From positions 5,610,001 to 5,674,000 of the forward strand of contig NZ_CP026681.1 in the NCBI RefSeq assembly GCF_002949735.1: 64,000 nucleotides of DNA, given 5' to 3'. Numbering within the stretch: position 1 is the stretch's first letter; the number at the start of each line of letters is the position of its first letter. Source of the stretch: Nostoc sp. 'Peltigera membranacea cyanobiont' N6. Its GTDB lineage: Bacteria; Cyanobacteriota; Cyanobacteriia; Cyanobacteriales; Nostocaceae. Position numbers and translations under genes: made by a program. A model generated the notes under the pieces. The model did not search any database and was not told where the DNA came from. It was given only the letters and a program-made list of their open reading frames with translations. Positions 7,843 through 17,395 of the stretch are shown here, piece after piece.

Positions 7843-9771
7843 ATGGTAAAAACCCCTCCATCTCAGTTTTCCCCAGATCAATACAAAGTTGATTCTGCAC
7901 AAGAAAAAGTAGACGCTATTATAGAAACGCCACCATCAGAGACTGAGGTTGACCTAGAGTTTCTTTACACCAGAGATATTGAATTTCGTCAAGAAACTAT
8001 TTACTTTCTTGTGGTCGATCGTTTTTATGATGGCGATCCAGATAACAGCGAAGGTGAAAACTCAGAACTGTACGATCCCAATAGACAAGAATGGGGTAAG
8101 TACTGGGGTGGTGACTTGCAAGGTGTCATCGATAAATTAGATTATCTCAAAAATATGGGAGTTACTGCCCTTTGGCTAACTCCATTATTCGAGCAAGTAG
8201 AAGAGTTATTTATTAGCAATGCAGCGATGCATGGCTATTGGACAAAAGACTTTAAGCGGATTAATCCTCGCTACATTGCTGATGGAGAGAATCCTTCTTT
8301 AAATGCTACTCAAGAAGAAAAAAATACGACCTTCGATCGGTTAATTGCAGAACTGCACAAGCGGAATATGAAGCTGGTGCTGGATATTGTCTGCAACCAC
8401 AGCAGCCCTGATACCAGTGGGAGCAAAGGTGAATTGTATGATGATGGTGTTAAAATTGCTGACTTCAATGATGATGTCAATAATTGGTATCACCACTATG
8501 GCGAAGTGCAAAACTGGGAAGACGACTGGCAAGTACAGAATTGTGAACTATCTGGTTTAGCAACCTTCAATGAAAACAATACAGAATATCGGCAGTATAT
8601 CAAGTCAGCAATTAAACAATGGCTAGACAGAGGTGTGGATGCACTGCGAGTTGATACTGTCAAGCACATGCCCATCTGGTTTTGGCAAGAATTTACTGGC
8701 GAGATGAGCAATCACAAACCAGATGTATTTATTTTTGGTGAATGGATTTATAGTAATCCTAGTGACGATCGCTCAGTAGAATTTGTTAACCACTCAGGCA
8801 TGACACTTCTAGACTTTGGCCTATGTGTAGCAATTCGAGCCGCACTAGGGCAAGGTTCAGAAATGGGATTCCAAACAATTCAATACATTTTTGACCAGGA
8901 TTATCGCTATAACGGGGCAACAGAGTTAATTACCTTCATCGATAACCATGATATGTGCCGCTTCCAATCGCTGAATCCCGATCCAGCGATGCTTAAGGTT
9001 GCGATCGCCTTAATTATGACATCTCGCGGTATTCCCTGTATATATTACGGCACAGAACAGTATTTACATAACGATACTGATGGCGGTAATGACCCATATA
9101 ACCGCCCAATGATGGAAGATTGGGATACTGATAGCGAGATTTACCGTTGTATCAGACTGCTGTCTGGTTTACGGCGACTGAATCCAGCCGTGTCAATGGG
9201 TAGCCATTGGCAAAAATACTTGACCCCCGACGTATACTGTTATGTGCGCCGTTCTCGTGATTCTCTGTGTTTTGTAGCTTTAAACCGGGGAGGAGAAGTT
9301 ACCTTACCAGAAGTAGAAACAGAACTACCTGATGGTGAACATACTTGTGTCGTGACTCGCAATAAGTATGAAGTCAAAGATGGCAAGATTTATGACCTAG
9401 TACTACAAGAACGGGGAGTGCTTGTTTTCAGCCACGTTGGGGAACGCATCAAAGCACAAACAATTGTCCGCGTCCAACTCAATGGCGTAGATACCAAACC
9501 CGGTGAAATTATTGTGGTGACAGGAGATTGCCCAGAGTTGGGTAACTGGGATATCAGCAAAGCATATCCTTTAGAGTACATCAACTCAAATACCTGGTCT
9601 GCCGAGATTCCCTTTGATGAAAGTGCTGGTAAGCTGATTGCTTATAAATATGCCATGTGGCGGGAAGGGCAATCGCCTCTGCGCGAAAATTTGGTAAATC
9701 GTCGCTGGGTGATTGCGAAAGAAGGTACTGTTAAATGGCGTGATACTTGGGCATCGGGAAGAGAATCATAG
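7843..9771 (+). CDS. GH13 alpha-amylase family enzyme with C-terminal CBM20 starch-binding domain
   Basis: A 642-residue glycoside hydrolase acting on alpha-1,4-glucans. The GH13 barrel shows region I DIVCNHSS, region II DALRVDTVKH with nucleophile D271, region III FIFGEWI with acid/base E300 and region IV IDNHD with D370, so the catalytic triad is complete. Residues about 540-642 (VRVQLNGVDTKPGE ... GDCPELGNWD) form a CBM20-type starch-binding domain. There is no signal peptide, so a cytoplasmic role in glycogen metabolism is likely. The frame is open to a TTG at 7831, but ATG at 7843 is the natural start. Its 3' end is duplicated at 10648-10721. Confidence 0.93.
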   Translation: MVKTPPSQFSPDQYKVDSAQEKVDAIIETPPSETEVDLEFLYTRDIEFRQETIYFLVVDRFYDGDPDNSEGENSELYDPNRQEWGKYWGGDLQGVIDKLDYLKNMGVTALWLTPLFEQVEELFISNAAMHGYWTKDFKRINPRYIADGENPSLNATQEEKNTTFDRLIAELHKRNMKLVLDIVCNHSSPDTSGSKGELYDDGVKIADFNDDVNNWYHHYGEVQNWEDDWQVQNCELSGLATFNENNTEYRQYIKSAIKQWLDRGVDALRVDTVKHMPIWFWQEFTGEMSNHKPDVFIFGEWIYSNPSDDRSVEFVNHSGMTLLDFGLCVAIRAALGQGSEMGFQTIQYIFDQDYRYNGATELITFIDNHDMCRFQSLNPDPAMLKVAIALIMTSRGIPCIYYGTEQYLHNDTDGGNDPYNRPMMEDWDTDSEIYRCIRLLSGLRRLNPAVSMGSHWQKYLTPDVYCYVRRSRDSLCFVALNRGGEVTLPEVETELPDGEHTCVVTRNKYEVKDGKIYDLVLQERGVLVFSHVGERIKAQTIVRVQLNGVDTKPGEIIVVTGDCPELGNWDISKAYPLEYINSNTWSAEIPFDESAGKLIAYKYAMWREGQSPLRENLVNRRWVIAKEGTVKWRDTWASGRES

Positions 9772-9786
9772 GGATAGAGAATGATG

Positions 9787-9828
9787 AAGAGTGAAGGATT
9801 AAAATTTTGATTCTTCACTCTTTATTAT
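9787..9828 (+). terminator. Rho-independent-like terminator after the amylase gene
   Basis: AAGAGTGAAG at 9787-9796 pairs with CTTCACTCTT at 9813-9822, followed by a T-rich tract. It lies 16 bp after the amylase stop codon. Confidence 0.7.
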
Positions 9829-9925
9829 TTATAAATTATAAGTAACAAAAAATACATGAATACGCGTATTCTACCGCAGTGTGAGCCATAGTGTAGTAGT
9901 TAGATATTTGAGTATTTTTGTACTG

Positions 9926-10555
9926 ATGAGACTCTTCTCTTACTGCCTACGCTATGATGATGGCGCGGCTCCTAACCCATTCTGGGAACTTTGCACTCTC
10001 GCAATTTGTAAGCCTGTTATCCGACGAGTCGCAAATATTGGAGATTGGGTTGTAGGACTTGGTTCTACACAGTCACCAGTTGGAAATATCGCCGATTGCG
10101 TTGTATATGCAATGAAGGTAACTGACAAGATGACATTGCAAAAATACGACGAGTTTTGCCGAGTTCATAGTCCTCACAAAATTCCAAAGTTGGACAGTGA
10201 AATATTTGAGGAACGTGTTGGCGATTGCATCTACGATTATAGCCAAGGAGAACAACCAGTATTGCGATCAGGTGCTCATGACATCAGTAATCAAAAAGGA
10301 GATTTAGGTGGTGTAAATGTTTTGATATCACAGCACTTCTACTACTTCGGTAAAAAGGATGTTCATTTACCTACTTCGCTCACTCCAATTGTTCATAAAA
10401 ACCAAGGACACAAATCGACAGCAAATCAGGCATACGTATATGAATTTGTAACTTGGATCGAGAATTTAGGGTACACGCCTAATCAAGTACATGGTGAACC
10501 TCAACTCAAAAAGGAATATACCTTAAAACGAGATATCAGCAATTGCCGTTGCTGA
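9926..10555 (+). CDS. Nmad2-type (nucleotide modification associated domain 2) protein
   Basis: About 209 residues from ATG 9926. The N-terminus reads MRLFSYCLRYDDGAAPNP, then FWELCTLAICKPVIRR and GDWVVGLGS. I recognise this combination (Y.RYD.G.APNP, CTLA.CKP.IRR, GDW.VGL) as the Nmad2 family, predicted by comparative genomics to accompany DNA base hypermodification. Its biochemical role is not established. The frame opens earlier with GTG at 9881, but family similarity begins at the ATG. No modification enzyme or restriction gene lies next to it. It sits between the amylase gene and a duplicated scrap of the amylase 3' end, suggesting arrival by recombination. Confidence 0.7.
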   Translation: MRLFSYCLRYDDGAAPNPFWELCTLAICKPVIRRVANIGDWVVGLGSTQSPVGNIADCVVYAMKVTDKMTLQKYDEFCRVHSPHKIPKLDSEIFEERVGDCIYDYSQGEQPVLRSGAHDISNQKGDLGGVNVLISQHFYYFGKKDVHLPTSLTPIVHKNQGHKSTANQAYVYEFVTWIENLGYTPNQVHGEPQLKKEYTLKRDISNCRC

Positions 10556-10647
10556 CGCGACATTGATAAGAGGAATAATTACTAGATTACTTTTAGAAGA
10601 TTAGTTGCGGAGTGTAACGAATGAAATTGGCTTTTTTGGTGCATTAC

Positions 10648-10721
10648 TTGTAAATCGTCGCTGGGTGATTGCGAAAGAAGGCACAGTTAAATGGCTTGAT
10701 ACATGGGCATCAACAAGAATA
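10648..10721 (+). pseudogene. Duplicated 3' end of the amylase gene (CBM20 tail scrap)
   Basis: About 70 bp closely match 9692-9761: the encoded NRRWVIAKEGTVKW tail of the CBM20 domain recurs with a handful of substitutions. The frame then diverges after WAS. No upstream amylase sequence accompanies it. It is either the remnant of a second, tandem amylase gene or a repeat made when the intervening Nmad2 segment was inserted. Confidence 0.85.
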
Positions 10722-10972
10722 AGTTTATGTATGCAATGCTCTAATTTCTAAATACTTTTTCAATATATTTTAGCTTATGGTGATCTGGATCACACCATTT
10801 TGTCAGTAAAAATAGATAGTATCAAGCACATAAACATATAATAACTGTCAAAAAAAGAGCTAAAGGCTCTATGTTTTACAGTATAAAAGAACAGATAATA
10901 CCTTTATGAGTATTAAACTCACCAGTTGTTAATTATTACCAAGTCATCTAAAAAAAAAAGAGAAAAAGGTAA

Positions 10973-11719
10973 ATGGTGATGTTCGACCTCTTGCTGGAAA
11001 ATAAATTAAGCGCTTCAAAAAAACGGAAATTTAAAAAAGAAATTTTGGCACGGGTTCAAGGTCGAAATCCAGACTATTTAGATGATGAAATAAATTTTTA
11101 CAAAACTGAATTACTTCCCTATTTTATAAAATTGAGCGAACATAATCCTGTTGCCAGTGTTACAGAACAATTACGGCTTTTAGTGGGTGTTTGGACACCA
11201 ATCTGGTCTACAATATCGTTGCATGAAAGTTTACCAAAAAGAATACAAGATCAGTCCTTCCAAATTTTCCAGCGTGATGGTTACTGTGCCAGTGTAGCCC
11301 GCTATATTATGGGAAAAGAGTCTTCTTTATCCCATAATTATCAATCAAATTTACCAGCTTATGATTTCATGGTAATCCAAAAATATGGAGTTCAAAATGG
11401 TAAATGGTATCTTCAAAATATAGATAGATTTCAAGCTTTTCAAAATCGAGAAATTCCTCTAACTTTAGAATCAGTCTACAACTGGTTTACTAATGTAGTT
11501 AACACTAAAGTCAACCTGAACTCGCCAAAAGATGATTTGCCTAAAGTTCTAAATTTAGACAACATAGAGATAAATCATCCTAATGAATTCCAAAAAATAT
11601 CCTTAGCAACTTCTCAAATTTTTGAGAATTTATACATAGATAATGACTGGCGACTTGTGAAAACTCAAACACATTCCTCACATCTACCTAGTTACACAAT
11701 TGCTGTGAAGAGGCAATAA
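10973..11719 (+). CDS. Hypothetical protein, weak resemblance to lipocalin/fibrillin-like proteins
   Basis: A 248-residue soluble protein I cannot place firmly. The N-terminal third is helical and basic (SASKKRKFKKEILARVQ). The rest has LRLLVGVWTPIWSTI and a C-terminal LYIDNDWRLVKTQ ... YTIAVKR, a pattern faintly like plastid-lipid-associated/fibrillin proteins (ligand-binding barrel ending in a short conserved strand). There is no signal peptide or membrane helix. Upstream lies a small hairpin (AGAGC-GCTCT near 10857-10871) and an A/G-rich stretch that can serve as ribosome binding site. It is followed by the left end of the ISH3-type element. Confidence 0.5.
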   Translation: MVMFDLLLENKLSASKKRKFKKEILARVQGRNPDYLDDEINFYKTELLPYFIKLSEHNPVASVTEQLRLLVGVWTPIWSTISLHESLPKRIQDQSFQIFQRDGYCASVARYIMGKESSLSHNYQSNLPAYDFMVIQKYGVQNGKWYLQNIDRFQAFQNREIPLTLESVYNWFTNVVNTKVNLNSPKDDLPKVLNLDNIEINHPNEFQKISLATSQIFENLYIDNDWRLVKTQTHSSHLPSYTIAVKRQ

Positions 11720-11804
11720 TATTGTGTCCACTAAGGTGAGTTACATTAATCAGTAAACCAAAAAGTTTTTAAGAGAAGAGCGATCGCTAATCAAGTTTAC
11801 GTAC

Positions 11805-11830
11805 TTTAAAGTGCTAAATAGCACTTTAAA
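11805..11830. repeat. Perfect hairpin (11-bp stem, 4-nt loop) inside the left end of the IS
   Basis: TTTAAAGTGCT at 11805-11815 and AGCACTTTAAA at 11820-11830 with loop AAAT. It lies between the left terminal repeat and the transposase remnant and may shield it from outside transcription. Confidence 0.7.
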
Positions 11831-12733
11831 CTCCTATTTATATAATTAATATTTATACTGCTCTGAAAGGTTTCAAAAAATGAAATGATGAGAGTGGTGT
11901 GTAGCATATTGACTGAAAAAATTGACTGTTTCATCATCAGAACTAGCTTTAACAGATTTAGAAACCCTTGACGAGGTTCTTGAATGAATAGTTATAAAAT
12001 TTCTCCATTCAAACTCAAGGTGTATGTGACCAAAAAACTTTATTTGAGATTCTAATCAAGGCAGCCAGCAGTGGAGATAGTATTGAGAATACAGCCAAGC
12101 TATTAAAGAATGTTCCTACATCTAATGATATTAGATATCATCTGAATAAAATAAACGATTTTGAGGAATTAGAGACGCAAATAAATCAAGCGCTGAAAAG
12201 TCGAATTCCTTTAGGATTACAAAAAGGGTGTTTAAAAATAGCGATTGATTTAAATTTAATTTGCTATTATGGGAAGCCGACATCAGAGGAATTACCCTAC
12301 ATATATCGAAGTCAAGCGAAATCTGGGACTCATTCATTTTACGCCTATGCAACTTTATATGTTATTAACAAAAATAAACGTGTAACCCTTGCAGTTAGAG
12401 GTGTTCGCCGACTAGATACCAGTGTCGCTATAATTACTTATTTATTTATTAGCAGAACTTCACTCCCTTAAGATAAATGTAAAAAAGCTCTACCTAGATA
12501 GAGGCTTTTTTAATACTCCTGTAATCAGATGGTTGCAGGCATTAGATATTCCATTTATGATGCCTGCTGTTAAGACAGGAAAGCAAGGAGGAATCAAGCA
12601 ACTTTTAAAGGGTAAAAAAAGTTATAAAACTACCTATAAAATTACAAGAGATGAAGATGATTCCGTCACTTTTGACTTATGGATTGTCTGTAAGTATAGA
12701 AAGGGGAAGCGTCAAAAATATGGAGTGCAATAC

Positions 12734-13951
12734 GGGAGCATCCCAGTTTTTATTTAGCGAGCAAAGATTAATCCATTGAGATAAGCACAACGATGAGCTA
12801 AGACTTGAGGAACGTTATCAGATTTCCATTGTGCGCCAGAAATTTTGGTTCGACGGTCAATCTGTTTAACAGTAGACTCAATAGCACCAGAACCAATGGA
12901 ACAGATTTGTTCTGCTTGATAATATTGGTAATTGACAATCCGGTGTCGATGTTTCTCAAGGTAAGCACAGAAATTCAAAGCTTGTTTGAGCTGACAGTCA
13001 GCAAAAACAGCGATAGCATCATCAACTTTTCCTTGCCAGAGAAGGGTTTTAGCCTGATTGAGCCGTTGATTAGAACCGCCAATCTTGTGTAGGTTTTCCA
13101 TCAGATGAAACCAATCAAGTACCTCCCGACGCTGGTGTTCAGGAGCAAAATCGCGGACAATATTCCAAATACCATCATGGCCATCGCCAAGACAGGTCAA
13201 GATAGGAGCAAGTGATTGGCTTTTGACCCAATCAATTACAAGACTATTTTCTTGAAATGAGGCAGCAATCGCCTGTTTTTCATGTAAGCAGGTAGCTTTA
13301 TAACCCTTCCAATCACACACTTGTCCCTTGATTGTACGAATGCGGATATTTCCCCCATCCACACTCAATTCCTCCAAGGTTGATTCTACTTGCGGTAATT
13401 CAAAATTTTGACGATGCACTAGTCGTTGCTGCACACTTTTTGATACTTCTACACCAGTTAAATATTCAATATCTTCTGCCGCACGTTGATACGATACCGA
13501 CGCGCTGATTCGTAAACAACAAGCTTCTAGATATGGACTCAATTGATTATGGGGTCTAATTTCTAGCTTTTGTGCTTGAGAGTTTGTAATTGGCAGTTCT
13601 CCAATAATACTTTTTATCTTTCGTTTATATCCGCTGCTTTCTCCTGTGGCATTTTCGATAAAAAAACCCCTACTTCTGGCATGACATATTCCTGCATTTG
13701 AGAGCGTACTACTTCTTCTATTTTTGCCAAACTTGTGAGTTGCTCACCCGTAGTACTTTTGTACAGTATCTTTGCTATTGCACGAGAATATTCTTTTATC
13801 TGTTGTTCTTCTTCAGGAGTCATTGATACACCTAGTCTTGATGACTTTATTATCCCTTCCTGATGTCCCCTTACTTCCTGACTTCCGTTTTCTGTAACAA
13901 TCCTTCCCTGTTATTTATTTGTTTTGGAATAATAAAAACTGGGATGCACCC
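12734..13951 (-). mobile_element. ISKra4-family-type insertion sequence with 9-bp target duplication
   Basis: The ends are GGGAGCATCCCAGTTTTTAT at 12734 and, on the other strand, GGGTGCATCCCAGTTTTTAT ending at 13951, with one mismatch in 20. The target GTGCAATAC is duplicated exactly at 12725-12733 and 13952-13960. Length is 1218 bp. It is inserted in, and transcribed opposite to, the ISH3-type transposase. Confidence 0.92.
12754..13823 (-). CDS. ISKra4-family transposase, two frames joined by a -1 frameshift
   Basis: The first frame starts at ATG 13823 (MTPEEEQQIKEYSRAIAKIL) and would stop at 13614. The second frame runs to 12754 and carries EELSVDGGNIRIRT, CLGDGHDGIWN and FHLMENLHKIGG, typical of ISKra4-type DDE transposases, ending GAIESTVKQIDRR ... 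AHRCAYLNGLIF. Both frames are open across GTTTTTTTATC on the coding strand near 13665. A -1 slip on the T7 run yields one ~356-aa protein (GVFFIENATGESSGYKRK). Since both parts look intact, programmed frameshifting is plausible; a one-base indel is the alternative. Confidence 0.82.
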
Positions 13952-14527
13952 GTGCAATACTTTGCTTATGTTACTTATAAAATCAAAACAAATTTAAATT
14001 ATATCTATGAAGATTATCGAAAAAGATTTGGTATTGAAACTAGCTATCGGCTGAAAAATATTTGCCGAATTAAAACTAATAATAAAAATCCAGTTTTGAG
14101 ATTACTATTCGTTGGCATATCCTTTCTTTTAGTTAATATTTGGGTGAATATACTTTGGCTTAGAATCAGTCGCAAAAGGAAAGGTAGCCGATTAATTTAT
14201 CGCACACTTTTTACACTTAAACAGATGCTAGCCTTTTTATCTCAAGCCCTACAGCGCAAATATCAAGTAGTTGAAAGCATTTATATTCCAACAGGTTAGT
14301 ACTCAAAATCTCTCGGCCAACTAATCATAAGTAATCATAATCTATACTGTGTCTGCTGGCTAGAGAATTACATATCAAGAAGTATCAAAAAATATAAGTA
14401 TTTTAGCGATCGCTCTTTGGGGAAAAACTTTTTGGTTTACTTATTACCCCCTCCCTCCGGTTGAGCAAATCTTGGGTTTTCTCGTTTGGATGGCGCAGGA
14501 GAGCTGATCGTCTTCATCGAACTCAGG

Positions 14528-16816
14528 TTAACTAAGTAGGTCAATTGAGTAGTACATCTTAGCTATTTTTTGAACATCAGCCAACTCCATCCATTCCAAA
14601 TAATCAAGCTGTGCTGTTGATTCTTTAAACTCCAACTTAGCTTTTTCAAAATTTTTGATATGAATAAAGTGCATGACTTTAGCTGCCAGAATATTCGGCT
14701 GCATTTTTTTGGGTGTAATCTCTAATGAATAATCAAAAGCGGCTTCAATCTCAGTTTCAGAAAAACTATCAAATGAATATGAATTTTGTAACAACTCATT
14801 AGGAATCGGCTTGACATAGCGAAAAGCTCTAGAGGAATAAATGAAGAGATGCTCAATCGGCACTAGATACTCTCGCAAGCGAGACATAATTAGATGAATC
14901 CAAGATGTATAGTAATGAGCAAAGTCTTGGTGGATTACCAGAGATACTTCTGGAATCAGATAGGGAAAGAAATTTTTTATAATACTATTTGTTAATTCCC
15001 AGGATTTCATCGCATCAATAAAAAGACACTCGATTTCACCTTGTTGCCAGCCAATTTCTGCAAGATCCCCAGGATGGACATGAATGAGATGACTCCAAGG
15101 ATTAATTCGCTCCAGGTATTCATCTAGAAAACTATCTCCATCTTTGTACTTTCCTTCTAACGAAGTGCCGATGACACTTTGCGGCATATTAGCCAGTGAA
15201 CACCAAATAAAAATATCATAAGCATGAATGCGTTGGTTTTTGTTCGTTACACAAGAATTAGCCTCAAGTCCCATTACTAAGGAAATAGTTGATGAGCCAA
15301 ACCAGCAACCGAGTTCTACAATCTCTCCTCTACCTGAATACTCATTTTGGGCATAGTTCTCTAAAAAGAGTTGCTCATCTATTGAAGTCATACCCAGTAT
15401 CCATCGCCTGGGTTCACTTTTATCTAGATAACTTGTGGGTGATGTAGCTGTTTGACAAAAAGCTTGCTTCATGTATTCAAATCTTTGATTCAGCAAGCGT
15501 TGATTCACAAAATGGAGAAACTCTCTCATCGGTACACCAAATTTCTCTGGATAGGCTGAGATAGCTTGAATCATCGCTTGTGCAAGAGAGCGCACATTCT
15601 CCGGTATGAACCAGCGCACACCACCCGTGCGTTCAATTAGATTGAGAGTTTCTCGAAATCCACCTGTATCTGAAACGATTAAACTAACAGGTAATTGTCC
15701 CATTTCTAATGCTGTATGGGGAAAGTTCTCTTGACTACTGGTGAGGCAAACAATCGCACAACGCAACAAATTAACCAACCGAATCGCTTCTTGACTGAAC
15801 AAATCGGTCACAATAGTGTAGCAATTAGAGCCTAACTTTTGTTTGATATATTGCTGGCTATCTAACCCTTGTAAACCCTCTGCCTGAAGCTCAACGTTCT
15901 TGCCCAGAAAGATGATATGAACTTTTTCAATAATATTACTTTCTAGTAGTTCGATTGCTTCTAGGAAGGTGAAAAGCCCTTTTCTCTCCTCTAATCGTCC
16001 AAAAAAGACAAGGGGAATTTTATCTTGATCAACAAGCCGTTGTAAATCATTTCTCAGCGTAATTGTTTTCAACGGTTGTTCAATGACTGAAAAACAATAG
16101 GGTAAATGCAAAGCATGAGATGTTTTCCAACCATACTTCTCCACTTTCTCTTTGAGAAAATGCGACAGAAAAAATGCTAAATCTGCCTGTTCAAAGGAAT
16201 ATTGCTCATAATGGCTCGTTTGCCAAAACCAGTCAGGATGAGAATGTGTGTAGCTTGCATGAGCTTCTTGCAGCCACTCCTGCCCACTATGCAAAGTCAC
16301 AGCCACCACACAATTTTCTCCTAAAACACGCGATCGCTTGGCTTGAACCGTGCGGTATCCCAATCCCAGCATTTCTGGAAATTCAATGTAGGTATAGGTG
16401 TTAGGAAATGTAGAGGCGATCGCCTGAGCAAAAAACAGCGCACAATAGCTCTCGTAGTCTACCCATTCCCCATCCTGCAACTGAGATAAAATTGCCAAGT
16501 GAGTCGGCTGTAATTCTAGTACATCCATACATTCACTGGTCGAAAAAATATGTTTCACTGCGGGAATCGTTGACTCTCCATCAAACTTCTTTTGACTTTG
16601 GCAAAGCAGTAGCACAACATAAAAGTCTTCTGCTGCTAATCTCTCACTGAGAGTGCGGTAGTAAGTGCCAATTCCACCATTCCTAAAAATGCCTTCGTAT
16701 TCGGTTGTGACAAGTAATGCTATTCGTGTAACTACCGGGGGCAATTTGTCTTTTCTTGTCTGTTTGAAGCTGACTTCAAAGTTGTTAGAGTTAATTATAG
16801 AAAGCAATTTATCCAT
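14528..16816 (-). CDS. Glycosyltransferase (GT4) fused to a class I methyltransferase
   Basis: A 762-residue two-domain protein. Residues about 25-440 form a GT-B glycosyltransferase: RIALLVTTEYEGIFRNGGIG at the N-terminus (glycogen-synthase-like donor-side start), FFGRLEERKGLFTFLEA, and the E-x7-E region SSQENFPHTALEMGQLP followed by VSDTGGFRE. Residues about 465-690 form a SAM-dependent methyltransferase resembling macrocin-O-methyltransferase types, with GEIVELGCWFGSSTIS (motif I), HAYDIFIW and CLFIDAMKSW. It probably transfers a sugar and caps or methylates the product in exopolysaccharide, O-antigen or glycolipid assembly. The next leftward gene is upstream at 16895, a sulfotransferase remnant. 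Confidence 0.85.
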   Translation of the reverse strand: MDKLLSIINSNNFEVSFKQTRKDKLPPVVTRIALLVTTEYEGIFRNGGIGTYYRTLSERLAAEDFYVVLLLCQSQKKFDGESTIPAVKHIFSTSECMDVLELQPTHLAILSQLQDGEWVDYESYCALFFAQAIASTFPNTYTYIEFPEMLGLGYRTVQAKRSRVLGENCVVAVTLHSGQEWLQEAHASYTHSHPDWFWQTSHYEQYSFEQADLAFFLSHFLKEKVEKYGWKTSHALHLPYCFSVIEQPLKTITLRNDLQRLVDQDKIPLVFFGRLEERKGLFTFLEAIELLESNIIEKVHIIFLGKNVELQAEGLQGLDSQQYIKQKLGSNCYTIVTDLFSQEAIRLVNLLRCAIVCLTSSQENFPHTALEMGQLPVSLIVSDTGGFRETLNLIERTGGVRWFIPENVRSLAQAMIQAISAYPEKFGVPMREFLHFVNQRLLNQRFEYMKQAFCQTATSPTSYLDKSEPRRWILGMTSIDEQLFLENYAQNEYSGRGEIVELGCWFGSSTISLVMGLEANSCVTNKNQRIHAYDIFIWCSLANMPQSVIGTSLEGKYKDGDSFLDEYLERINPWSHLIHVHPGDLAEIGWQQGEIECLFIDAMKSWELTNSIIKNFFPYLIPEVSLVIHQDFAHYYTSWIHLIMSRLREYLVPIEHLFIYSSRAFRYVKPIPNELLQNSYSFDSFSETEIEAAFDYSLEITPKKMQPNILAAKVMHFIHIKNFEKAKLEFKESTAQLDYLEWMELADVQKIAKMYYSIDLLS

Positions 16817-16894
16817 AAATATAGCTTATACAAAAACATTATTATAAAAATTAATTTGCTGATTACCAAAACATAGATAATGTCTTTAATGTAA

Positions 16895-17395
16895 TTATTT
16901 CCAATTAAATTTCATACCTAGATAATCTTCCAGTTTCTGATTGTACGGGTGAAAAAAATCATCTATTTTTTGGCGCAATTTATTGTTAGTTTTTGAATAA
17001 GAACCAGAATTAACTTTGGGATGTGCTGAAAGCGAGTAATCAGTTATTTCTAAAAAATCATAAACCTGTTTCATAGTTTTATTCGTTTGATTATAAAGGT
17101 CTTCACTTCGCAAAATCAGAAACTGTTCTCTCGGAAAAATAGCCATCCATTTTTCTAAAAAGTAGAAGTATAAACCAAACCAGAGATATCCTTTTTCTGT
17201 TTGCCAGTATTTCTCACTGACTTGGGTAAGGTCTATTATCTCTTTTAGGGTTTCCAGTTCAGATGTCATCGCTACTTCTAAAGTGCGATGTTCTTTCATC
17301 AGTTTAAGATTCATATAGTAATGAGAAATTGCTCTATCTACTGGGTTACGTAGTATAGCAATTAGCTTGATTTTGGGAAAATGTAAATTTTCTAG
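16895..17395 (-). pseudogene. Sulfotransferase C-terminal remnant
   Basis: The frame ends KLEDYLGMKFNW and contains EKWMAIFPREQFLILRSEDL and FLEITDYS, as in PAPS-dependent carbohydrate sulfotransferases. Upstream of the nominal ATG at 17314 it still reads LIAILRNPVDRAISHYY, the 3'-phosphate binding (R..P..R..S.Y) motif, back to about 17395 where a stop appears. The N-terminal half with the PAPS P-loop-like motif is missing. At that point the sequence switches to the headless glycosyltransferase on the other strand, so this is a recombination scar rather than an intact gene. Confidence 0.82.

Larger units (their letters stand above)
12001..14299 (+). pseudogene. ISH3-family transposase, broken by frameshift and by an inserted IS
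   Basis: DDE transposase in pieces. The first piece reads through FEILIKAASSGDSIENTAK and IAIDLNLICYYGKPT (first catalytic Asp) and ends at a stop near 12470. The second resumes one frame over, near 12445, with ELHSLKINVKKLYLDRGFF (second Asp). It is cut at 12733 by the ISKra4-type element. After that element the same frame resumes at FAYVTYKIKTNLNYIYEDY and ends at 14299 in VVESIYIPTG. Deleting the nested IS and one copy of GTGCAATAC restores KYGVQYFAYVTYK. The element is therefore inactive for two independent reasons. Confidence 0.8.
11752..14441 (+). mobile_element. ISH3-family-type insertion sequence, interrupted by an ISKra4-type element
   Basis: Terminal inverted repeats are visible. 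AGTAAACCAAAAAGTTTTT at 11752-11770 is inverted at 14423-14441, and the homology resumes further in with AGAGCGATCGCTAA. Removing the nested 1218-bp element and one 9-bp target copy leaves about 1463 bp, a normal ISH3 size. No clear target duplication flanks it. A perfect 11-bp-stem hairpin lies at 11805-11830 inside the left end, of the type that blocks read-through transcription. Confidence 0.8.

Noticed and set aside
12533..12757. Independent 74-aa gene
   Set aside because: It is the middle portion of the broken ISH3-type transposase, running into the inserted element.
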